Assembly (NCBI GenBank): GCA_050084515.1 | Contig: CM114272.1 | Location: 54,498,001-54,562,000 of the forward strand | DNA length: 64,000 nt | Source: Blasia pusilla | Lineage: Eukaryota; Marchantiophyta; Marchantiopsida; Blasiales | Direction of reading: 5' to 3' | Part shown: positions 1 to 12,220 of the stretch, in pieces | How the letters are laid out: every line of letters starts with the position of its first letter | Position numbering within the stretch: the first letter of the stretch is position 1 | Translations under genes and position numbers: made by a program | The notes under the pieces: model-generated | What the model saw: only the letters and a program-made list of their open reading frames with translations | Databases searched by the model: none | What the model was told of the DNA's origin: nothing

Positions 1-762
1 CCGCACACGTGTTAAATCTATAAATGCTTGCCTGACAACCGCTGTCGGCACCCTCACCTAACTGTACTCACTGGAGGCAGTGAACCTATTGCCCAATAGT
101 GTACAGAGTGCCGTTTGGGATGAAGAAGCTTGGGCCCTTCACCCTCCAGCGTGTGCGAGTCGGTTACCCCGCTGCATAAGCTGGAGGCGGGCTTCTCCTG
201 TTCAAGTCGTGCACTTGGTTGCAGTCCGAAGTGAAAAATTGTGTAGGGTATTCTTCATAACCCACAGCTACAGGAATCACGAGAAAACCAACGCATAGTC
301 GCGATGATCTTTCAGGGTAACCTACCAAAACCCGTTTGGGAACTGTGTCGAAGCCAAACTCTGGGGCAGTTCGCTACGCACGAACTCTGCTAGGGAAGTC
401 CAGACCCTTCGAGGAACACGAGCCAAGCAAATCTTCTTGTTGTCTGACCAAAGAACACCACTCACATCACCTTCCTGCTTTGCCGCACAGAATTGCACGG
501 AATCTCAGGACGGAAAACAGATATATGATTCCCGAAACTCGGTTATCTCGCTTGAAGGCTGAGGTGAGAAGTGCTCGCGGAGGGTTTTGAGGTTTGGGGT
601 ACAGCAGACGCCGGTCGTCGAACCGATGTGTAATGGGGGAAAACAGATCGGATTACGCGAGATGAAGAGAAGGCAGGCTGCGGGATCTTTGAGATTGAGT
701 CATTGAAGTGATTAACCTTTCGAGAGAAAGGGAACTTGAGTACGGAGTAGGATTTTACATTT
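1..762. other. 3' flank of the XPG-like gene; no gene recognised
   Basis: Short open frames of 72 and 84 codons occur on the plus strand, but they carry no recognisable domain and have no convincing splice context. The part next to position 763 should include the 3' untranslated region of the minus-strand nuclease gene. I see no repeat or RNA gene here. Confidence 0.5.
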
Positions 763-3700
763 TCAGCCTTCGCTTTTGCGTTTCTTTCTTCGCATCAGGG
801 GCATCGCTCTTAAGCCCAATTCTGCAGGCCTATCACTGACGTCAACCACCGCAGGACTAACAGTGGGACACGGATCAGACACTGAACCTTGAAAACTAGA
901 GCCATCCAGAGACGACCTTCCACCTGTTTCCTGTGCTTCTACCTGGCTTAGCCGACTTCTAGTCATTTCCTCCTCGACCTCCATTTCAAACTCCTTCGTC
1001 ATTGCCAATACCTCGTCTTCCTTCCCAGGAAGAGTAAATCCATGACCAAAAAGGAGGCTCTGCTCCGTGGGACTGTTGTGTTCTACAGCATCAGTCTCAT
1101 TGGGTGCAAACTGCTCTTCTTCTTCAGGCTGGCAAAACCCACCTCCATGGGCGAAGTAGGATGGTACTCCCATGTCAAAATTTGATTGCCCATCTTCACC
1201 CTCAACTTCCTCATCAGGACAGAAACCTCCCCCTGCACTGAATTCACTCATCTCTGAAGGTCCGGCCACTTCCTGTTGAGGGCTAGTCTCGCTTGTTACA
1301 CCTTCTGGAGTTTTCTGGTTTCTGAATTCCACGCCATTTATATTCACAGCCCCCCGTCCTTCCTCTCCGTCCGAGCATGCGCCACCCACCTCGTCGTCCG
1401 AGTTATCCACCTGGTATGTCACCACATTGCGTGGTCTGGTTGACTGTTACATATCACAAGTAGATGGTGTTAACGGATCAGGTTAAGAGACTAAACCACA
1501 TCACGATCGCAAGATTTTCATAGGGTTTTGGTGTCGTCAACCTATTAAACAACTAGGGAACCCATTATCCAAAGAATTTCAGATCAGGGAGAGACTATAA
1601 GCTGTGTGATAAAGCAGATACACTGAGATAAAGCAGGAGAAGAGTCTCAACACTAGTCATCTGGCAAAGTCCAAGCGAAGCCGAAATACTGACCCTTCTG
1701 GGTTGCTCAAGCTGGTTCCCTTTCCTCTTCAAAGAATCAACTTCTCCCACAGGCTCATCCATGACTTCATCACTGCTGCTGGTGTCTGAAACGCTTGGCT
1801 CCTCCTCCCCAACTCGAGCCCTGCTTCTCCCTCGGCCCCTGCCCCTGCCTCTACCCCGGCCTAACACCCTGCCCCTGCTCTCCCTCTCCCTCTCCCAGCA
1901 CTCCTCACACCTTTGCTGGTGGCGTCTTTACCAAATTCCTCATTTTCAATCTCTCCTGCAAGAGTCTGTGCTGCCGCTCCATCATTTCTTTGTTTGCTCC
2001 TGCAATCACCTCTTTGCCCATTTCCTCCTCTTCCCACTCCTGTAACAGGACCATCGGCTGTAGTAGTGGGGTCACCTTCGCCTGACAGCTGATTGTCACC
2101 TACTGTATTGGTTATTTCCTCGACTTCCCTCTGTTTGGGAGGTTTGCTTTTCTTTTGAGACTTTCCAGCGGTTGGGGAGGCAATTAAATGAGGTGGAAGC
2201 TCCATCAACTCTGCAGACCGACGACCGGTAATTCCAGTGACAGCTTTTTGAATCCTCCGGCTACGAATCTTGGCAAAACGTTGATTGAAATGAAAGAAGT
2301 TTTCCATTCGGAGCTGTGTCTGCAATTCACAATCACGCCAACCTTTTACATTAGTTCTCAAGTTTTCTTCACAAACGCACAAGAACTTAAACCTGAGTGC
2401 TAAGTGGGTTTAAGGTTGGGGAGAGTTGCACGTCCATTCTTCCAATACGAGATGACACATCAGAACAACCCAGGATGTCTAGAAAGTAATTACCTCACGA
2501 CGATCATATTCCTTCAACACTGGCAACAGCAGCTCATCTGCTTTCTCTCTGTTCCAAGAAAACCTTTCAAAACAAAATCTGGGATCGCAGCCACAGATTA
2601 CATCATATTTTAGCAGAACAATCATTAAGGATCCATCTCATTCCAATGTTCAGTTCTACCTTCAAGAAAAACCATTACTCTATTTACCGTTGTACTGTCA
2701 TTATCTTTTTTTTGACTAAACCCACGAGGTCATTGAAGAGCTATCCACGTACATATTTGTACTGATCTCCAAGTCCCACCACATTTCATATAGCTATGAA
2801 CGGACAGCCCAGCTCCTATTTTTTGTTTGCACCTCTCAGAATTGCATCTTGCAGAGATAGAGACGTTTACCTCCTCAGGGCATCGAGATCTGGTCTGCCC
2901 CATGAAAAGGTTTCTGTTGACTTGTCAACCATCGGAGTAATATATGCTGCAATGACAGCTTCACTCGGGAATGAGTCTGGAATATTCCAGTTCTTGCTGA
3001 CTGCTCTCTGCAAAGGCAAGACCACATATGTATCAGAACTCTACCAATGATGTCCTCAAGACTGGCTCCGGTGTGTGGCATCCAAAGAATAGATGCCAAA
3101 TTGTCCATATCACATCCATCAGAAAGAGACGGGTGCTAGCAGACTAATGCTTGCGCCTCAAAGCAAGCCCATTTATGAAACTGAAAGACAACAAATCATC
3201 TGGGAAGCATTCAAGAAAGAGTACCATATGAATGCCTCACTACTATGGAACTGAGTTTTAGAAGTTACTAACATGCTTGACCATAAATGTGCGCTGCCGA
3301 GGAGTGAACCTCATGTCTTCAGACTCTTCCACATCACCTATTTCCGAGACATTATCCTCTTCAAGCTCATCACCCTCCCCTATCTGACTCTGTGAAGCAG
3401 CTTCACCAGGTGCTTTGATTTTACCCTGCCTTCCTTTCCCACTCTCTTTTCCCTTTCTACGTCCATGAACTTGGTTGAAGAGAGTCATATCTGGCGAGTC
3501 CAGCCATTGTCTGAACTTTCTTAAACCGTCCTCTTCCTCGAAAGCATTCACCACCTCAATAGCATTGACGATTCCAATTCCACTGCATTGACGAGTACCT
3601 AAGATCTCTTAACAATCCTTCATTCTGTCTTGCATCACATTAAGAAAAACACCCTTCTCTGCCGGTTCCTGTTACTCTAGTACAGCTGTGCAGATCTTGT

Positions 3701-6700
3701 CTGTAAGGTAAGCATGGGAACTCCCAAAAGCAATGCTTCATCCAATTCATTGCCCAGTCCACCGGCAAGGGAGTCCAGGACAAAGCTGTACTAGAAGGAA
3801 AGACAATTGAAGTGACTTGTGACAAGTACCTACAGCTCCCAACTAAATAGATATCGCATACCTGATTCCCTCTGTATAGTCACTTCCCAATAATAGTGCC
3901 ATCCTTATAAGTTTCTCTCTAGTCATCCCCATTTCCGATTCTAGATCCTGCACACAGAACTTTATTAGGTTTTCTCACATTTAGAAGTTGTCTACACATG
4001 AACAAGGGATCATGTTAAGCGACGACAAGTGTAAGAATCCACCAGAGATATGGTAAAGCCTGCAAAGAGTGATGACCAACCTGCATGTAGTACGTTTCCA
4101 CATATTTCCGGTCATCAAAAAGGTTCTTATAAACACTTCGACCCCCAAAGAGAAAAACATCAGAATCATCAGTAATAATCCCGTCAACAAGCTGATTAGT
4201 GTCCAAATATGCACATTGAGCCTCTGCCTCCATAGGTGCTATGACATAAGGGAGTCCAAACATCTGCAGCAGATCCTGAGAAAAAGTACAGTTAAATGTG
4301 TTAACTTTATGACAAGCAGAAAAAAAACATTATGAAGAGCTTTCAAAAGCATCAAGTTGTAGAGAATTGTTTAGAGCAAGAGTTCTACAATAGGCACCTG
4401 GACTTCAGTAAACATCTCTCCGGTGACAGAGTCTGCATTTCTTTGGTTCTTCTTTTGACTGGCATTAAGCTCCATTTCCTCCTGAGCTAGAAGCTCCCTT
4501 TCTCTATCCAGACCAGCTCGAATTTCTTCTTGCTCGGCCTCCAGCTCTGCCTGAAGTTCTGCTTCCTCTCTTGCCAGTTTCTCTCGTGCCAGTCTCAGCT
4601 CTGCCTCTTTCATCTCGAGCTCCTCTTTCTCTTTTGCAAAATCCGTCTCTTCGGCCTCTCTTAAGAGTTCAGCTTCACCAGTCAAAGAGTCCTCAGATAG
4701 TTGACCTGTTCCCTTGTTAACAAATTGACCAGATGAACCAGAAAACCCTACCTCACTTTCTTCATTTCCAGCAGCCAGATTTAGAACTTGCTCTGATTCA
4801 TTTGAAAGTACTGCCATTTCCACTGGATCTCTCAAGGGAATGACTTTCAAAGCATGAGAGCAAATTTCAGGAACGTCGCTTAACTCCTTACTTGAGTTAA
4901 CTTCAACATTTTTTGGATCTTTTCCTTCAAAGCTGGGAGAAAATTGTACACAGTCCGTGGAGTGAGGGCGATTTTCAACAGAACTCAATATATCAACTTG
5001 TGAGCCCATGGGAACATTGCCTTCAACTTTAGGAATGTTGGAAGACTTAACCATCCCTTGATCTTCTCTCTCAAAACTCTCGGGCTTTTCTTCACTCACT
5101 CTGGCTAAAGTTTGCAGCGCATTCTCCCCGCATGGAATCTCATTCACTGCAACTGCGTCGGCGGAACACTTCTCAAAGTCTGCAGAAGCCATCTGATGGC
5201 TAATCAACCCACTAGAAATGGAATTCTCATTGTCCCCTTCAAGAACTGCTTTCCCCTTTCTTGTGCGCTCGCGAGCAAGATATAATTCTTCAGACTCAGC
5301 TTCTGCTCGTAGCAATGGAAATTGAGTCACAGATGCCTCAGGCATGTACGAGATGATGTTCTCAGTGACCTCAGATGGCTCCTTGATCACAAGCTGAGAT
5401 GAAATTTTTGCAGGAGGACAAAAGTCCTCTAAACTCCGACGAATAGCCTCTTCCAATTGCGCTGCTTCAGAAGTTGCTGACTGCATCATGCCATGCTCTA
5501 TCGTGTCTGTGGCAGCATCCACACCAGTGTCTGTCACAGCTCCAGTACCATCTTCCCACTCGACTTCACTCTCTCCACTGCTTGGTTCCTCTGCATTAAG
5601 TAAAAGCCTTCTGGGTTCAACAGTTTGGACAACTTTATCCTGCTCCAGCAAGCTAAGCCTCATTGCTTCGGCCAAACCCTCATCTTCACGAAGATCATCC
5701 TGGATTTTGTCAACACTACCATCTTCCCATTCATATTCTTCTTCTTCCTCATTTTCACAAGAAATTCTGACATTTTCATGCACCTGATCCACATTGCCCT
5801 GTGGTAGATTTGTATCTAGAAAACCTGGCAGCAGGTCAGCTTTTCCATCAACCATTACCAGTTCCTGAAAGAGATCTCCATCCTTATCCTTGCTGAACTC
5901 CGAGCTCCCATCATCAACAAACGATATCTGTAACCCTTCTATCGTCTTCAAGCTGGCATCTGAAGTTACGGCCGTAAGGGGAGGTGGCCCTCCTTGACTT
6001 CCAGTGGGTATAATTGGTGGACCACCAGAGAAAGATGCAGTCTCCTCGGATTTTCTTGTCTCAACATCCTTCATAAGATACAAATTCCACTGCAGATCTC
6101 GAGTCATGCGCACTCCCATTCCTCTCGCTCTGTTCACTCGAACGTGCCCCTTCCCATCTATATAAGTGTGAACCGAACTGTTCAGACTTAACTCCGGTTC
6201 TCTATTCAGCTCAGTAGAAACTAAAGAAATCACTCCTTCTTGGGGATTCTCTGGGAACTTCTTTTGAACATTTGTAAACGAAGAAAAAAGTGCAGATTTT
6301 GGCAGACTGGCTTGGGCAGCCTTCTCTGCCTCACTTGCTACCTGTCCTGGCAGTCTTCTCTGCTCCTCCACATCACTTGGTGTTCTATAGACAAACAACC
6401 CAATGTTGTTGTAAGGAAGACAGGTTTAACCATGTAACTATCCACATTTATTCTACACAGATACATGAGAGATCACTTCAACATAGCAAACTTACGGCTT
6501 TTCTCCTTGAAAAGATTTTGAGAATATAAACTCTCGATCAGTGGTAGATGCAATCCGAGCAGTAGGCACACCTCCTATCCCCACACCAGCAGCAGCTCGC
6601 TGAACATTAGTGATCTCCCTCCTGAAGGCCACCGTTTTCAAATATGCTTGAATTTGTAACTCTGAGAAGGATGAGGGGGCCTGCTCAGATTATCAAAGAG

Positions 6701-9700
6701 TTCGATCATAATCATTGCAAGATCAGTCAGTCCTTCAGACACAGAAAGCTGCTAGAGGAACTTTTGAGTAGTCTATAAAACCAGCATCATGATTGTGATA
6801 AACGTTTTGAGGGGAAAAAAAACTGAGCTCTTTTACTTCCTTCAACAGCCTTGCATTCATTCAGAATCTATATTATTATGGGAGAGTGCCTTTATAAGAG
6901 GTGTCACGTCTCCTCATGACACGTGTCCTTTTGGACCAATAAGATTTTTCCTCTTAATTCATATTCTTCCTCCCACGGATTACAGGGGCTCTGCTCCCGA
7001 GTTTGGAGTCGGCTACGGTTTTTCACCCGTGCAGAGCATGGGCACCGTCTAGTATTATAACAAGGTCAAAACATAGAAGAAGCTCCTGAGAAGCGCCTTC
7101 ATTCTCATACCATGTGTTACAGAAAGTTCTGTTTAAACAACCTCAGTTTTACTTACATATTTCACCAAACAGCATGGAAAACTGTCTACTTCATTTTGAT
7201 CCTCTCAGGAAAGAACTTCGATGTGTTGCATGAATTGATATAAGAGATACATGCCATAAAGCAACAATATCTATTTTCCAATTACCTTTGATACTTTTTG
7301 AAATTTCTGCCGATTTTCAGCTACAAGTTGCTCCCTCATCTGAGCATGAGAAACATTAAACTGGCATTAAGACCAATACATGAAAGAACAGAAGAACAAA
7401 TCATGAAGACATAACAGCCTGAAGATTTCATAGAGTACACTCACTAACTCTTGCGCATTGAGCAATCACAAACCTGGACCAGGAGATCCAGCTGCATTGA
7501 CGGTGGAAGTGATGCCAGGACTGTTGGATCCAATCCTTTGGAATTTGACTGCACGTCACAGGGTAAGTTTTAAGAGTGAATATTAATGATGAAATATCTG
7601 ATAAACCTGGAAATAATATCATTCACCACTATCAATAGTGAAAACATCGTGAACCACAATCAATGCAGATAAGGTCTACGGAATCCTGTTCAAACACTGT
7701 TTGTACAGGGACTTGAATAATGCAAAAAATATGCAAACAAAAAATTATTCAGCCCAGACCAACAAGAACCATTTTCTGTCAAAAAGATACCATGACTTAC
7801 AGGTATCACAAGCTCCTCATCATCATCATCCTCATCATCATCTTCCTCGTCTTCTTCCTCTCCTTCATTCCTTGCAAATTTTCCTCCAGATGAGCTCCTT
7901 CCATTCTCCAGATCCTGGCTATATTCCGCTGCTAAAGATGCTGCCAGCCTAAAGCAAAATGTGTCATTGTTATATCGGTCTTGGTGAATCCACTAACCAT
8001 ACCACAGGTATTATTTACAGAGTTACTTCTCTATGCATAGCAACTTGAGAAAATAAGCAGACTTGGGTACTCTGTACTTGTTGAGTAGACTTGTAGGTTA
8101 CTAAGCTCCCCCCGGCTTTGCAATGTCAGCAGACTTGCATTCATATTTCCCCCACCATCCCTAACTTCTTACGCTGGTGTGTCCAGAAATCTTCCTACAC
8201 AATACTCACTCGAATCAGCATTTAAGACACTTTGCTTGGTCATTCATGTTGTTATCAGATGACGGGTGAAAAATGCTTACAACGCATCTGCTGCTTCCTG
8301 TCCACGCTTGTCACCCAAAGAGGAGTGATCAGAAGGAAACATGTGTGCACTCAAGCCCACTGTTTCATTGGCAGCTCTGGAATCCATGGATTCCCCTGAA
8401 AGCTGGTTCGGGGTCTCTCTCTGGCTTGCATTTCTCTCCGAGACAATCTCCTCCAATTTCCGAGATCGAAGCTACACAATCCAGGCACAAAGAATCAGTG
8501 ACAGCACATGATCACCTGTGAGGACAACCAAGCTGCTGCAGTCCTAGTCAGCGATTTCCATCTGCTGACAACATCTAGGATAGAAAAGATTGGACCCCAC
8601 ATATAGCAAATCAACAGGCAAGCAGCAAAGATTGAGAAATCCGCCATTGATGATCACCGAGAATACCGAAGACATCCTCACTGCTCAGATACCACAGTTT
8701 GGGGTTTGTACAAGTTCGATGAAAAACACTACATCATTATCTCATGTTCAACGGGCTTTCATTCCTGACTGAACCCTTCCTTCTCTCATTTAAACGACTC
8801 CATTTCTGGGGTGGCGATTCTGAGATTCTCAGAAACGCAGCAACACATGGTTCACACAAGAAATTGTAATTTTACCCGCGAATCATCATATATCATCAAA
8901 ACCGACGTCACATTCACCATGAAGTGGAGGCTTGCAATTCTCAAATGTCACAGCTTCAAAACAGCAACATAGTGTAATGCTCATGTAGTAGCGAGCCCCA
9001 TCTCGAAAGGAGGGCTGACCATAGTGCTAAGCTCACATGGTTGAGAAGCAGCTTCTCAGCAGTCTTACGAATTTTGGCTTGGGCATTTTCCCGCTGCCTG
9101 CGCCTTGCCATAACAGTTCTTCGCTTCAAAGCTGGAGTACCCCCATCGAACACGAAGACAGGCTTGATCCGCAGGAAGAGAAGTTTGCAAATTCGTCGGA
9201 AAAATCCGAGCAAGTGAGCATTTCTAACCATATCACCGCGTTCATCCCTCATTGCCTTCATGAACTGAATGATCCAAATACTCGCATCTGCAACAATATG
9301 AGTACCACCTCTGCCTTGAGCAACTAACAGTCGAATTTCACATCGTTCAAACGAGCAGCTAGATACTTCAATTCTTCGAGTGAGACAAGCTGACAAAATC
9401 CCTACTCACACAAGCTAATAGAATCCTTCCGCCTAAATTGTGTGCGACAGGCATTCTCCTATACTGGTCTCCAATTTCTTTCCAATTTCGAAACGCTGTA
9501 CGTTCCAATGCGCAATTCACTTCGCAGATCATAATCCACTGTAGTGCAGGGAAAGAATCGATTCTGCCATCCTCACTGGCAGCCCGCAATGACACATGAT
9601 TGAGAAACCCCAGTGTACATGACCAAAAAAGCTAATCTTGATTCTCGAGTGTAGTCAGAGAGGTTCAGTTGTCGACAAAACTATCTAAACAACTCAGGGC

Positions 9701-9810
9701 AGGACAAACGTGGGAAACCAACCTATTGCGAGCTTTCGACTTCCAAGTGAATCCACGGACACCCGTCGCCCCACAGGAGTCAGAAGTTCCCATAATCCCT
9801 GAACTCCCAT
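763..9810 (-). CDS. UVH3: DNA repair endonuclease of the XPG/RAD2 family (plant UVH3 orthologue), 16 exons, 1675 aa
   Basis: This is the structure-specific nuclease that cuts 3' of the lesion in nucleotide excision repair in the nucleus. Exons, high to low: 9810-9723, 9287-9037, 8471-8281, 7948-7801, 7548-7474, 7339-7286, 6680-6496, 6384-4398, 4275-4081, 3947-3862, 3582-3273, 3007-2871, 2578-2494, 2319-1932, 1860-1694, 1443-763. All introns are GT-AG, and the exons sum to 5028 nt, an exact multiple of three. The XPG-N region holds D30 and D77. The XPG-I region holds E1009/E1011 (MEAEAQC), D1030/D1032 (TDDSD) and D1081 (GSDYTEG). The long spacer has two ubiquitin-interacting-like helices (about 562-578 and 640-652) and a charged coiled coil. 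A PIP-like box, QLRMENFF, starts at Q1266. A Gly-Arg tract, GGGFC repeats and a basic RRKKRK tail close the protein. The start is the family's MGVQGLW. Its length somewhat exceeds my recollection of about 1480 aa for the Arabidopsis protein. The exon 14/15 junction is the least certain. Confidence 0.95.
1861..1931 (-). other. 71-nt intron 14 inside the Gly/Arg-rich coding tract
   Basis: The exon 14 frame runs into a stop at 1863-1861, while a Gly-Arg-rich frame opens just downstream. A GTAAAG donor at 1931 and a GTGTTAG acceptor at 1861 join the frames in phase and give a 71-nt intron, close to the plant minimum. A second donor (GTGTGAG, 1910) would also keep frame but leaves an intron of only 50 nt. 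The region is purine-rich low-complexity DNA. Confidence 0.6.
6867..7052 (+). mobile_element. Small non-autonomous Helitron-like element in XPG intron 6
   Basis: The element begins TCTATATT and ends CTAG, lies between an A (6866) and a T (7053), and has a hairpin close to its 3' end (CCCGTGC, loop AGA, GCATGGG, one G-T pair). These are the known Helitron hallmarks. It is 186 bp and non-coding. Its 5' box ATGGGAGAGTG and 3' end GCACCGNCTAGT recur in reverse at 60528-60645. Confidence 0.65.
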
Positions 9811-9837
9811 CCGGCTTAACCAATTCTCGTCCTCCTC

Positions 9838-9838
<1 letters not shown>

Positions 9839-9870
<32 letters not shown>
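9839..9870. repeat. (CT)n microsatellite in the 5' leader of the XPG gene
   Basis: About 16 CT units (GA on the coding strand) lie 30 bp upstream of the XPG start codon. GA-rich 5' leaders are common in plants and can be bound by BPC/GAGA factors. Read as protein it gives an Arg-Glu repeat in frame with the gene; see the finding on the upstream ATG. Confidence 0.9.
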
Positions 9871-9873
<3 letters not shown>

Positions 9874-11170
9874 ACAGGCACTGAGTATGTCTCTTTCTCG
9901 CAACTCACAGGTTAGCAACTGCAGGAAGATTCCACCAGCTCCGGCCAATCACCTGCACATTTATGGAAAGCGAACAAGGGTAATTCTTCCTCAACTCTTC
10001 AATTGAAGATGACGCAGACCAACGAAATCTGCAAAACCTGCATCTTCTGGATGCTTGTTGAAACATGAACCCTAAATTTTTTTCCGCAATCGATTATGTT
10101 GTTCATGTCCAACGGTTTCACTCTCCGCCACTGTCATCCTTCCTCACAATCTCAATAAAATCCACGCGGCCGCAAGTTCACCTGAACGTCCATTACAACA
10201 TTCGCAAAGAATCCCGGAAATTTCTCATTTAGACGCGCTTCGAGGCTCGCAAGTTCTAAGCACAACGATATGCAATCAAGCGATCCTCAGTTCGCGGTCA
10301 CAAACGTGCGAATCAGTACAAAAAGTCGTCCTGATCAAAATCATCCCCAGGATTAGATGCGCACACCTGCGCATGCGCACCGCCTCAAGATCCAGACGCT
10401 GTCATCATTCCAGCGACTGATTCCCACAGCTAAACATATCTTCATACACTGAATTTCCATTGGCCTGCGTGCCACATCCCCTTTGAAGATCCACTTCTGC
10501 ACTCAATAGAATGCGGCTGCTGTAGCCGAAGCCCGATCTCATCACTTACAGGAAAGCGCCACGAAGAAGCAGCGTCGGAAAAAAACTACTAGCTCCTACA
10601 GGACGTTCCTGTAAAAACTCCGCAGGGAACCTTCGACACGTCGCTTTCCCATTGCCCTATCTCGAAAGTAGAATGACGAACCTCAGTAAATATGCAATAT
10701 GGAAAACCCATCACAAAAACAAAAGGGGGACCCAAAGTGTCACTTGAACACTTTCGTTCCACTTCTATATTGCGTGTGGGCCCACCCCTGTATATTTGGA
10801 AACTACTACAGCCCCGGTCCTCCATTGTCATGCCTACACGTTCTACGATCGAAAACTTCATCAAAGGTATGAACTACTTATGGCGATTCCCATTCTATTT
10901 AGAAAATAGAATCTCTCGTTGCATACATCGGAAGATTGCAATATCTGAGAAATTCAAATCCCTCTCCGAATTAGTCTTCAGCCTAGAGTGGCAGGGAAAG
11001 GAAACATTCAAAATCAGAAGGGATAGGAATAGCCCCTGAAGAAGTTTGGGACACTTTTAGTATCTACAATTTGATCTCGGTGTGCGGGAAATGAAAAATC
11101 GAAAGGTTAACGTTAAGGGGATTGACGCACCGCTGTGGCTCCAACGGCACGGGCTAGGTTTGGCGATCGA
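9871..11170. other. Promoter-side flank of the XPG-like gene
   Basis: This stretch lies upstream of the minus-strand nuclease gene and should contain its promoter and remaining 5' leader. Open frames of about 90-115 codons occur on both strands, but none resembles a known family. I see no repeat or structural RNA. Confidence 0.4.
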
Positions 11171-11175
11171 GTGGA

Positions 11176-11649
11176 GTGGTCATTGAATTGCATAATTCAG
11201 CATTCGGACTTATGCTTCGCTCTGAGAGGATTCGTGCAAGACCTCCAGAAAATTTAGCCGCATTTGAAATTAGGAATGCAATTCCGATGAGGTCAATTGC
11301 GCGCAAGGTGTCTAACAATGTGGATTCGTTGTACCTTAGGGAGTCTTGTTTTGTCCTTGACAATTTCGTGCCAAAGCCTGTGAAAGCCTTGCAAACCTCA
11401 AAATATGGAGTCGCGACAGGTAGATCCAGGAGGGTGCATCGGTACATTGAGAGCAGGGGGAGCAAAATTCATTATGATTTTGAAAGGCAGAAATTAGCGG
11501 ACAGTAGAATTTGTGTGGTTCCAAATGGAAGAGAGAGTTTCGTCCGGCGCATTATGTCAGCTTCTGTAATAAACTGGTGGATTTCACAAGGAGGTCACTC
11601 GTACAGGTCCAGTCGAGCGCAGTGCCGCAGAGTCATGGGCTTTTATTGA
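11176..11649 (+). CDS. Open frame of 157 codons, unidentified
   Basis: This is the longest uninterrupted frame between the XPG gene and the transposon block. It has no motif I recognise, no signal peptide and no membrane segment, and its composition is ordinary, with several Arg and Ser residues. Overlapping frames of 103 and 111 codons on both strands lower its credibility. It could be one exon of a gene, a fragment of an unrecognised element, or chance. Confidence 0.15.
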   Translation: MVIELHNSAFGLMLRSERIRARPPENLAAFEIRNAIPMRSIARKVSNNVDSLYLRESCFVLDNFVPKPVKALQTSKYGVATGRSRRVHRYIESRGSKIHYDFERQKLADSRICVVPNGRESFVRRIMSASVINWWISQGGHSYRSSRAQCRRVMGFY

Positions 11650-12178
11650 CAATAATGGGGCTTGGGGAGTTGGGACCACCAGAGGCATTTCGGAGATTCT
11701 CCAACGGCCCAATTTTAGACGGCGGGGAGGAGACTATTGCTGGAGCTTGCCTTCGAAGTTCGTACATCCTCCGTATGGACTTCCCCGAAACCTGCTGGAT
11801 CCCGGGGGCTACGGAGCTGATACACAGCTGCTCGGAAGCAAACTAGTCCCCTCGCAAACTTATTCCGCGCCGCCGCCACTTCTTCCCGAATGAATACGCT
11901 CACTGTGAGTCCGGGTGTTTCGTGAATTTCCGTCTCCACAAGCCAGTTATCGTTACTCCATCCCTGATATCCATATCTGCTCTGCCGCAGGCTCTTGTTC
12001 AGAGATCATCACCACTCATGCGACGATCGACACTTCCACTTCCACCTTTGCGCTTTCAGCGACATCAGAAACCACTGTTAACCAACTCATCAAGAGGAAT
12101 AGAACTGTACCTCTTCGCTGAAATTGACCTATCATCCCCTTCCCGATCATCTACTCTTGCGGCGCCCTCCACGTTCAC
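11650..12178. other. Intergenic stretch, nothing recognised
   Basis: Only short overlapping frames of fewer than 112 codons are present. The composition is moderately GC-rich. No element end or repeat is evident. Confidence 0.35.
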
Positions 12179-12220
12179 CTTGACATGCTAGGTCCAATTC
12201 TGTGGACCTAGCATATCAAG
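12179..12220. repeat. Inverted repeat: 18-bp stem, one mismatch, 6-nt loop
   Basis: Left arm 12179-12196, loop ATTCTG at 12197-12202, right arm 12203-12220. The inner 11 bp (TGCTAGGTCCA) pair perfectly and the outer part has one mismatch. It could be a transcription-linked hairpin, a small fold-back element or an imprecise excision scar. No poly-T run follows it. Confidence 0.7.

Noticed and set aside
5488-6529. Several plus-strand frames of 60-100 codons opposite the XPG gene
   Set aside because: They are antisense shadows of the well-supported minus-strand coding exon and carry no motif.
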